Part shown: piece after piece, positions 1 through 5,263 of the stretch
Numbering within the stretch: the first letter of the stretch is position 1
How the letters are laid out: every line of letters begins with the position of its first letter
Source: Deltaproteobacteria bacterium
GTDB taxonomy: Bacteria > Desulfobacterota > JAENJC01
Assembly: GCA_016208525.1 (NCBI GenBank)
Contig: JACQYJ010000019.1
Span: 1 to 16,710 of the forward strand
DNA: 16,710 nt
Reading direction: 5' to 3'
Notes under the pieces: model-generated
Told to the model about the DNA's origin: nothing
Databases searched by the model: none
What the model saw: the letters and a program-made list of their open reading frames with translations, nothing else
Translations under genes and position numbers: made by a program

Positions 1-82
1 CATCCTTTGCATTCAGCAATGTCCAACCGAGGGAGCTTGTTCCAAGATCAAGACCGAGAATAAGCTGATTTCCTTCATTCAT
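1..82 (-). CDS. cas9: Cas9 N-terminus (partial, runs off the left edge)
   Basis: Only the first 27 codons are in the window. They read MNEGNQLILGLDLGTSSLGW followed by TLLNAKD. This matches the RuvC-I motif that opens Cas9 proteins (GLDxGTxSxGW), where the Asp (residue 11 here) is a nuclease catalytic residue. The GW after the GTSS motif separates it from FGGY sugar kinases, which share G-D-LGTSS but continue with V-K. A strong Shine-Dalgarno AAGGAGG at 88-94 lies 5 bases before the ATG at 80-82. A second ATG at 76-78 is out of frame. The divergent tracrRNA-like gene immediately upstream strongly supports the call. Cas9 is the RNA-guided double-strand DNA endonuclease of type II CRISPR-Cas. 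The subtype (probably II-C-like from the tracrRNA form) cannot be settled because the rest of the gene, cas1/cas2 and the array are outside the window. Confidence 0.85.
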   Translation of the reverse strand, partial: MNEGNQLILGLDLGTSSLGWTLLNAKD

Positions 83-92
83 TGAAACCTCC

Positions 93-120
93 TTGACAAA
101 TAATTTGGTTGTGATATAAA
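93..120 (+). promoter_or_regulatory. Sigma70-type promoter for the tracrRNA
   Basis: A perfect -35 box TTGACA lies at 93-98, followed by a 16-base spacer and the -10 box TATAAA at 115-120. The predicted start is near 127, just ahead of the anti-repeat. The -35 box overlaps the cas9 Shine-Dalgarno on the opposite strand. Confidence 0.6.
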
Positions 121-127
121 AAATGAC

Positions 128-155
128 ATTGTACTTAAGCGGCGGTTGTATTCAA
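128..155 (-). promoter_or_regulatory. Candidate cas9 promoter
   Basis: Read on the minus strand, TTGAAT (155-150), a 16-base spacer and TACAAT (133-128) form a moderate sigma70 promoter. It would start transcription near 121 and leave a leader of about 40 bases before the cas9 ATG. The -35 box lies inside the tracrRNA anti-repeat, so the two divergent transcripts would overlap at their 5' ends. The match is imperfect. Confidence 0.3.
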
Positions 156-209
156 GCTCCAGTAAGAAACAACTGTTTCGCAGGGTTCAAATGCCCCACG
201 GGGCACCCA

Positions 210-235
210 AGCGCCGTCCAGCACGGCGCTTTTTT
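210..235 (+). terminator. Intrinsic terminator ending the tracrRNA
   Basis: The stem AGCGCCGT / ACGGCGCT (8 bp) closes a 5-base loop CCAGC and is followed by a run of six T. This is a textbook Rho-independent terminator, and it would also be the last hairpin of the tracrRNA. Confidence 0.85.
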
Positions 236-251
236 ATTTCCCCTTCACCCT

Positions 252-350
252 CTCCCCTCCGGCTCTTCTTTAAGTTTATAGAGTTGAAAGAGTTTCAGAG
301 CTTATAGGGTTGCGCGATTTTATCAACTCCATAACTCTACGAACTCAATG
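252..350. repeat. GAGTT/AACTC repeat cluster downstream of the four-helix gene
   Basis: Several GAGTT pentamers, separated by a few bases, occur on one strand and are followed by the same pentamers inverted (AACTC), so the stretch can fold on itself. A related cluster lies at 726-772 on the other side of the four-helix-bundle gene. The pair brackets that gene like the borders of a cassette. The palindrome could also act as a terminator for the minus-strand gene. Confidence 0.5.
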
Positions 351-354
351 AATT

Positions 355-720
355 CTACTGACTCTTCAAATACTTTGAAAATCCCATAATCATCTTGGAT
401 GTTTCCCCAGTTATTTTGTAGAGGTGTTCAAATTGTTCCTGCCTTATATATTCCTGATCGAGTGCCACATAAAGTGCTGCTTGCACCTCCGCCGCAGAGC
501 CGTGAGCAATGACCAAAAATTGAGATAATTCTCGATTCGTCTTCCTGGCAAATCCTTACGCAATATTAAGCATTATAGATACTGCGGCTCTCCTGATCTG
601 ATCACGAAGGCCGAAGTCTTTTGCAAAAAGACCGTCATTGCTGACACGATAGACTTCATTAACAAGTTCACGAGCTTTTTGCCATGCCAATATATCTTCA
701 AACTTCTCAATTTTTGCCAT
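355..720 (-). pseudogene. Four-helix-bundle (S23/IVS-type) protein gene with one nonsense codon
   Basis: From the ATG at 720-718, with Shine-Dalgarno TGGAGGTGAT directly upstream, the frame runs MAKIEKFEDILAWQKARELV and on to SIMLNIA at codon 54. Codon 55 is TAA. The same frame then continues without another stop for 66 codons (GFARKTNRELSQFLVIAHGS ... MGFSKYLKSQ) to a TAG at 355-357. The intact product would be 121 residues, the usual size of the four-helix-bundle family first seen in 23S rRNA intervening sequences. Family members normally have Glu-Gly after LNIA, so a single GAA-to-TAA change explains the break. Function in the family is poorly known. The gene is inserted at the end of a broken Bro-N gene. 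Either it is a recent pseudogene or the stop is a sequencing error; recoding is less likely. Confidence 0.8.
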
Positions 721-725
721 ATCAC

Positions 726-772
726 CTCCATTAACTCTTGAACTCTGCAAACTCCATAAACTTCATAAGCCC
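726..772. repeat. GAGTT repeat cluster at the Bro-N / four-helix junction
   Basis: Read on the minus strand, the stretch is a chain of short units such as AAGTTTATGGAGTT, GCAGAGTT and CAAGAGTT, ending just before the four-helix gene's ribosome site. It starts exactly where Bro-N homology ends and matches the style of the cluster at 252-350. Confidence 0.5.
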
Positions 773-1100
773 GTTCATAGCCCACCTTTGCCAGCCAGCG
801 TTTGAACGGTTCGGCCTTTGGTGAAGGGATGGACTGAATGATGCGGAAAACGCCTTCGGTATTGGCACAATCGGTTTCGTATTTTTTCCCATCAGCGGCA
901 GGTAATTTCAGTCCGTGACAAAATGTCACAACCTCACTTCCTTCGTCTTTGAGTCGTTGCTTCAACTTCCTCCAGTAAGCTCCTGCATCGGCACTTTCTG
1001 TAAGTACCGCACATACATCTATGATGGAAAACCACCATTCGTTGTTGTGAAGCGTCCGTCTTACTTCCTTGCCTTTAAAGACTGCCCGTTTTGCTTCCAC
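771..1100 (-). pseudogene. Bro-N domain (phage antirepressor-type) gene, 3'-truncated
   Basis: The chosen start is GTG at 1100-1098, because AAGGAGG lies 6 bases upstream; the frame is open further back to about 1142 without a better ribosome site. The product begins VEAKRAVFKGKEVRRTLHNN and contains SIIDVCAVLTES, AGAYWRKLKQRLKDEGSEVV, CHGLKLPAADGK and RIIQSIPSPKAEPFKRWLAK, all typical of the BRO N-terminal DNA-binding domain found in phage antirepressors and stand-alone bacterial copies. Homology stops after KVGYER near 771. Beyond that the frame runs into the GAGTT repeats and, out of frame, through the four-helix gene to a stop at 573. The domain is nearly whole, but the usual C-terminal region is missing, so this is probably a remnant. 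Confidence 0.7.
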
Positions 1101-1171
1101 CTTAATCCTCCTTACCAAAAATTTCCTGTAGCATAACCCCATAACGGACTACAGTATGTCAGTCTAAACTA

Positions 1172-1215
1172 CCCCTCACCTTAATCCTCTCCCTCTGAGG
1201 GGAGAGGAGATAGAA
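1172..1215. repeat. CCCTCACC..TCTCCCTCTGAGGGGAGAGG palindrome
   Basis: A G/C-rich palindromic element with CTCTCCCTC opposite GAGGGGAGAG. It overlaps the 3' end of the exonuclease gene and supplies its last residues (SSPLRGRGLR). Similar CCCTCTCCCC sequence lies at 247-257. It may also serve as a terminator. Confidence 0.5.
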
Positions 1216-1754
1216 AGGGTTCCCTTTCCCTGGATAGAGTCCATGCGCTCCATCTCCATCCACACCCTCGCCGTAAGTCTTGCATCATCAAGCGCCCTGT
1301 GCCTGTGTAGGTTATGAGGCAGGTCGCCGCAGAGGTGTCTGTAGACCGTTTCCAGTTTATGGTTAACCAGCCTGGGAAAAAGTTTCCTGCTCATTTCAAG
1401 GGTGCAGTGATACTCGGGGTTGAAGGGGATGCCTATGCAATGGAACTCGTGTTTGAGGAAGCCTATGTCAAACCTTGCGTTGTGGGCAATGATGGCGCTT
1501 GAGGAGATGAATCGGTGCAGTTCAGGAAAGACCTCTTCGGATGGAGGTTTGCCGAGCAGCATGGCGTCAGTGATGCCGTTGACACGCTGGGCGTGCCAGG
1601 GGATCTTTTTCTCGATATAGATCAGGGTCCCAAATTCGGAGACAACTCCGCCTTCCTCGATGGCGACCGCTCCGATCTCGATGACCCGGTCTCCCCTTGC
1701 TGCTGAAAGGCCGGTGGTCTCAACATCTAACACGATGTAACGGTGGTCCGGCAT
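1176..1754 (-). CDS. dnaQ: DnaQ-like DEDDh 3'-5' exonuclease
   Basis: 192 residues. The three exonuclease motifs of the DNA polymerase III epsilon family are intact: ExoI DVETTG at 10-15 (Asp10, Glu12), ExoII HNARFD at 91-96 (Asp96), and ExoIII HRALDD at 152-157 (His152, Asp157), which makes it the DEDDh class. Such proteins remove 3' nucleotides from DNA as a proofreading subunit or as free-standing repair exonucleases. There is no C-terminal extension for polymerase alpha binding, no helicase and no GIY-YIG domain, so a stand-alone exonuclease is as likely as the replicative subunit. The gene symbol reflects the family only. ATG at 1754-1752 is preceded by GAGGGTG. The last 10 or so residues come from a palindromic repeat that overrode the original stop. 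Confidence 0.85.
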   Translation of the reverse strand: MPDHRYIVLDVETTGLSAARGDRVIEIGAVAIEEGGVVSEFGTLIYIEKKIPWHAQRVNGITDAMLLGKPPSEEVFPELHRFISSSAIIAHNARFDIGFLKHEFHCIGIPFNPEYHCTLEMSRKLFPRLVNHKLETVYRHLCGDLPHNLHRHRALDDARLTARVWMEMERMDSIQGKGTLSISSPLRGRGLR

Positions 1755-1832
1755 TTTTCAACACCCTCGCCTGTAATAAAATTTGCTGATAAATTATCAC
1801 ATCATTTCATCGCAAGCAAACAATCTTTTACC

Positions 1833-1861
1833 TTGACCTGAAGCGGAATATGAATTATACC
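1833..1861 (+). promoter_or_regulatory. Candidate promoter upstream of the 974-residue fusion gene
   Basis: TTGACC at 1833-1838, a 17-base spacer and TATACC at 1856-1861. Spacing is ideal and boxes are 5/6 and 4/6. It points toward the gene at 2116, but the 250-base leader would include the whole repeat at 1941-2074. Confidence 0.35.
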
Positions 1862-1940
1862 AAGTTGCTTTCAAACATCTACTATTGAGCCTAATGAAAG
1901 CTTACTTGTTATTATACCTGAGCATTCAAAAGTATTTATT

Positions 1941-2074
1941 TGAGGTTCTTGCAAAAGTCCACAATTACCCTTCGACAAGCTCAGGGCGAACGGTAGTTAG
2001 GTTGAAATCATTGAGTTTTAACCCGTTCGTGGTGAGCCTGTCGAACCACAAACAATAGTTTTGCAAGAGGCTCA
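1941..2074. repeat. Element with GCCTCTTGCAAAA-type ends and a REP-like core
   Basis: The ends are inverted repeats: TGAGGTTCTTGCAAAA at 1941-1956 and the complement of TGAGCCTCTTGCAAAA at 2059-2074 (14 of 16 match). Inside lies a second inverted repeat, CCTTCGACAAGCTCAGGGCG at 1969-1988 (the arm runs 1968-1993) opposite 2023-2048 (CCGTTCGTGGTGAGCCTGTC and on). The TTCGACAAGCTCAGG/CCTGTCGAA pair is a widespread REP-like intergenic palindrome. Similar outer ends recur at 7053-7202, with a different interior. Confidence 0.7.
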
Positions 2075-2115
2075 TTTGAATGCGAATTGGTGATAGAAGG
2101 AAGTAGGAGCAGTAG

Positions 2116-5040
2116 ATGAAAAAATCAATAATATACCTGTTTGTTATATTCTTACTCCATGCGGCATTTTCAGATGCAGCCGAGAAGGACACCTCCTTCA
2201 GATTTTCTACCATTGGATCTGAACACTTCTCCATCCATTTCCATCAGGGGCTTGATGACCTGGCGCAGAAGGCAGCCTTTATAGCAGAGGATATACATGG
2301 GCCTTTGACCCGGCAATTCAACTGGGAACCGCGGGAAAAGACTCAGATGGTGTTAATTGACGACACCGACTTCACCAACGGGTTTGCCACAGTCCTCCCA
2401 TACAACACAATATACATCCAGACTGTGCCCCCTTCCATAGACATGACTATCGGCGAATATGAAGACTGGCTGAGGATGCTTATAGTGCATGAATACAGCC
2501 ATATCCTCACAATGGATACAGCCAGGGGATATTCAGAGGTCATGCGGGCGATATTTGGAAAGCCTCTTCCCCCTTACGACCCTATCTCATTCCTTATCTT
2601 TTTTGCGGCAGCTCCGCCTAATATGTTTTTACCATCATGGTGGCATGAGGGGATGGCTACATGGGGGGAGACGGAGTTTACACCGGCAGGGAGGGGGAGA
2701 AGCGCCTTCTATGAGATGATCCTCCGCATGGCGGTGGAGGAGGGGAACATACCCACAATCGATCAGATAAATGGTGAGGTACCGTTCTGGCCTGCCGGGA
2801 GTATGCCCTATATCTTCGGTCTCAGGCTGCAAAAATATATTGCCGACAGATACGGGAAGGAGGCGTTGGCAAAGCTGAATACGACCCATGCCGGAAGGTT
2901 CCCGTATTTCATAAACGGGGCGACCCTCCAGCTCTTTGGCAAACAGTATCCTGAGATATATCGCGATATGATAGCAGACCTGAGAATGGAGCAATCAAAG
3001 CGGATAGAAGCGCTAAGGCAGGCCCCCTTCACGCCCCTCAAGAGATTGGATATTGACGGCGAGAAACTTACAAACCCAAGATATTCCCCTGACAGCAGGC
3101 TGATTGCATTCAACAGGCGCGACCCGCATGGGCATGAAGCGATATGGATATCAGATATTGATGGGGCTAACGCAAGGGAGGTTGTGAGGAGGCTCCCTTC
3201 AGACCATGCTGTCTGCTGGTCTCCAGACGGGAGCCGTATATATTTCAGTCAGGCAGAAATCAACAGGGGGTTCAATATATACCAGGACCTGTACTCTTAT
3301 GACTTAAAGAAGGAACGGCTTGAAAGGCTCACCAGCGGCTTCCGCATAAAGGAAGCTGACATATCCTCAGATGGCAGGAGATTCGCTGTAGTTGTAAATG
3401 AGAGAGGGAATCAGAACCTTGCCGTACTTGAGATTGAAGGAAACAGCCACAGACTGACCCGGTTAACGGAATACAGACAGATGCGCCTGTCAGGCCCCAG
3501 GTGGTCTCCTGACGGCGGATATATAGCCTATTCACTGAAGGACAATACCGGAAAAAGCGGCATACATATCTATAATATGGCGGAAAAGAGCGATCTCCAG
3601 CTCTTTGAAAACAGCAACAACAATGACTATGCGACCTGGTCTCCGGATGGCGGATATATCATCTACTCATCTGATGAGACAAAGGTCTACAACCTCTTTG
3701 CCTGGTCCATAAAGGAGGGTAAAAGCTATCAGATTACTCATATCCCTGGCGGGGCCTTCCAGCCGGATATCTCGTCACAAGGCGCTGAAATAGCTTTTTC
3801 TGTCTATGACTCGAAAGGGTATAAAGTAGCGGTTGTCAAATACAACCCGGAAGGCTGGATGACTTTACCAGGCCCGGCAATAAAGCCATACTGGAAGGAA
3901 GATGGGGAAGAATCCAGAATTAAGAATTCAGAATTAAGGATTGACTCCGAACTCCGAACTCCTGACTCCGAACTAAGGCCAAAGCCCTACTCCGCGTTAC
4001 CTACACTTCTCCCTCATTTCTGGTTCCCTTCCTTTTCAGGAGACCATAAAGGGGACGTTATCGGCGCATTTACAGCAGGTCAGGATGTCCTCGGATACAA
4101 CACATATACGGCCCTGATAGGTTACGGCGCATCCAGCGACAACGTTTACTATGACATAAACTATCTTAACGATTACGTCTACCCTACCCTCATCTTTCAG
4201 GCATACGAAAGACCTGTTCTGTATTCAGGCCTTATCCCCGGAGGCGACTACTATGAACGAAACAGGAGCCTTCTCCTCGGGGTATCTGTTCCCATAAACA
4301 GGATAGAGTCGAAATATCGCTTTACCCTCGGATATCATAAACAGGATATTGATAAGCTGAGCATACCGTTAAGCGGCGGGAACCTCCTCTTTGCCGGCAG
4401 GAAAGATAATCTGTTTGCCGGCATTGAATTCTCCAACTCCCTGAAATACCCATATTCCATAAGCCACGAAGAAGGGCGCAAGATAACCCTTTTACACAGG
4501 TATTACTCTAAGGAGACAGGGAGCGACCTGGATTCAAGGGAATACATCGCCTCATATACAGAATATATAAAGTTGCCTGCGGATTATCTCAGGCATCATG
4601 TTGCATATATAAGCCTTACAGGAGCGGCATCTACTGGAGACAGGACGCTCCAGAGGGCATTTCAGATGGGCGGCCCGCCATATGCCAACCAGACAGGGTA
4701 TCCGCTGCGTGGTTATCGCCCGGGTTTTGCAGTCGGACAATACCTTGCAACCGGAACTATCGAGTACCGGAGGCCGCTTAAATATATATTCAAGGGGAAT
4801 GGAACGCGCCCCTTCTTCTGGGACAGACTGCACGGGGCTCTGTTTGCCGATGCCGGAGAGGTATGGGATGACAATACCGTATTTACCTCTGACAGGTTAA
4901 AGGTTGGAACAGGAGTGGAGGCAAGGCTTGATATGACCCTTGGGTACAGGCTCAGGCTTACGCCAACTTTGGGGCTTGCGAGAGGGCTTAACCAGGGAGG
5001 TGAAACCATCGCCTATTTCACAATATATACAAACCTGTAA
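2116..5040 (+). CDS. Outer-membrane fusion: HEXXH peptidase, TolB-like propeller, Omp85-like barrel
   Basis: 974 residues, starting ATG after AGGAG with a 6-base spacer. Residues 1-22 form a signal peptide. A gluzincin-like metallopeptidase follows (about 30-300), with zinc motif HEYSH at 125-129 and a downstream WWHEGMATWGE (175-185) that supplies the likely third ligand. Next comes a six-bladed-type propeller (about 305-590) with PD40/TolB repeats such as SPDGSRIYF, SPDGGYIAYS and SPDGGYIIYSSD. A linker (600-621) is derived from a DNA repeat. The C-terminal third (about 640-974) is amphipathic strands ending in a bacterial surface antigen (Omp85/BamA) type barrel, with LRGY at 864-867 in the place of the VRGF/Y loop-6 motif. 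The likely location is the outer membrane, with peptidase and propeller in the periplasm. No substrate can be named. It appears monocistronic. Confidence 0.8.
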   Translation: MKKSIIYLFVIFLLHAAFSDAAEKDTSFRFSTIGSEHFSIHFHQGLDDLAQKAAFIAEDIHGPLTRQFNWEPREKTQMVLIDDTDFTNGFATVLPYNTIYIQTVPPSIDMTIGEYEDWLRMLIVHEYSHILTMDTARGYSEVMRAIFGKPLPPYDPISFLIFFAAAPPNMFLPSWWHEGMATWGETEFTPAGRGRSAFYEMILRMAVEEGNIPTIDQINGEVPFWPAGSMPYIFGLRLQKYIADRYGKEALAKLNTTHAGRFPYFINGATLQLFGKQYPEIYRDMIADLRMEQSKRIEALRQAPFTPLKRLDIDGEKLTNPRYSPDSRLIAFNRRDPHGHEAIWISDIDGANAREVVRRLPSDHAVCWSPDGSRIYFSQAEINRGFNIYQDLYSYDLKKERLERLTSGFRIKEADISSDGRRFAVVVNERGNQNLAVLEIEGNSHRLTRLTEYRQMRLSGPRWSPDGGYIAYSLKDNTGKSGIHIYNMAEKSDLQLFENSNNNDYATWSPDGGYIIYSSDETKVYNLFAWSIKEGKSYQITHIPGGAFQPDISSQGAEIAFSVYDSKGYKVAVVKYNPEGWMTLPGPAIKPYWKEDGEESRIKNSELRIDSELRTPDSELRPKPYSALPTLLPHFWFPSFSGDHKGDVIGAFTAGQDVLGYNTYTALIGYGASSDNVYYDINYLNDYVYPTLIFQAYERPVLYSGLIPGGDYYERNRSLLLGVSVPINRIESKYRFTLGYHKQDIDKLSIPLSGGNLLFAGRKDNLFAGIEFSNSLKYPYSISHEEGRKITLLHRYYSKETGSDLDSREYIASYTEYIKLPADYLRHHVAYISLTGAASTGDRTLQRAFQMGGPPYANQTGYPLRGYRPGFAVGQYLATGTIEYRRPLKYIFKGNGTRPFFWDRLHGALFADAGEVWDDNTVFTSDRLKVGTGVEARLDMTLGYRLRLTPTLGLARGLNQGGETIAYFTIYTNL
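3911..3977. repeat. GAATTAAGAATT / GACTCC repeat inside a coding sequence
   Basis: Tandem AGAATTAAGAATTCAGAATT-like units followed by three ACTCCGAACT/TGACTCC units, typical of intergenic low-complexity DNA and related to the palindrome at 14353-14422. It is read in frame as the peptide RIKNSELRIDSELRTPDSEL in the linker between propeller and barrel of the 974-residue protein. Confidence 0.65.
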
Positions 5041-5068
5041 ACAGCTTTAGAACTTATCCGTAATTAAG

Positions 5069-5160
5069 GTTCCCCCCTTCAACAAAGGGGGGTGAGGGGG
5101 GATTTGAAAACCTTTTTATCGCAAAATCCCCCTTAATCCCCCTTTTCCAAAGGGGGACTT
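5069..5160. repeat. CCCCC/GGGGG palindrome after the fusion gene
   Basis: Two hairpin halves, 5071-5105 (TCCCCCCTTCAACAAAGGGG and on) and 5125-5158 (ATCCCCCTTAATCCCCCTTT and on), are also complementary to each other, so the 90 bases can form one long or two short hairpins. This TCCCCC..AAAGGGGG class is a widespread intergenic repeat. It probably also stops transcription of the gene ending at 5040. Confidence 0.65.
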
Positions 5161-5195
5161 GTTATTTACAGATATATTCTTAATCAACAAAATAC

Positions 5196-5224
5196 TTTAC
5201 TGACAAGCAGTTTTATTCTATATT
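5196..5224 (+). promoter_or_regulatory. Candidate promoter for the dihydrolipoamide dehydrogenase gene
   Basis: TTTACT at 5196-5201, a 17-base spacer and TATATT at 5219-5224 lie 40 bases ahead of the start codon and just after the palindromic repeat. Matches are moderate (4/6 and 5/6). Confidence 0.35.
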
Positions 5225-5263
5225 TGGCAGCTATAAATAGTTTGAAGTAGGGAGGCCTTATTT

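Larger units (their letters stand above)
127..236 (+). ncRNA. tracrRNA of the type II CRISPR-Cas system
   Basis: Non-coding gene of about 110 nt, divergent from cas9. In order it shows: a probable anti-repeat (about 135-163, containing TTGTATTCAAGCTCCAGTAA); a 5-bp hairpin GAAAC-AACT-GTTTC (166-179); a 5-bp hairpin TGCCC-CACG-GGGCA (192-205); and an 8-bp GC-rich terminator hairpin with six T (210-235). Anti-repeat, nexus-like hairpin, then terminator hairpin is the known layout of tracrRNAs, and a location beside cas9 is typical. The complement of the anti-repeat predicts that the CRISPR repeat contains something close to ACTGGAGCTTGAATACAAC. No second copy of that sequence was seen here, so the array must lie elsewhere. 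Exact ends are inferred from the promoter and terminator. Confidence 0.8.
1755..2115. other. Gene-free stretch between divergent genes
   Basis: The stretch holds a candidate promoter (1833-1861) and a repeat element with a REP-like centre (1941-2074). I see no open frame with coding character in the remaining A/T-rich 1760-1935 part. Confidence 0.6.

Noticed and set aside
1..82. Left-edge gene as an FGGY sugar kinase (GLDLGTSS)
   Set aside because: Kinases continue with V-K; this sequence has L-G-W as in Cas9, and a tracrRNA lies beside it.
573..770. C-terminal 65 codons of the long Bro-N reading frame
   Set aside because: They read the GAGTT repeats and the four-helix gene in the wrong frame; the four-helix frame has family similarity and this one has none.
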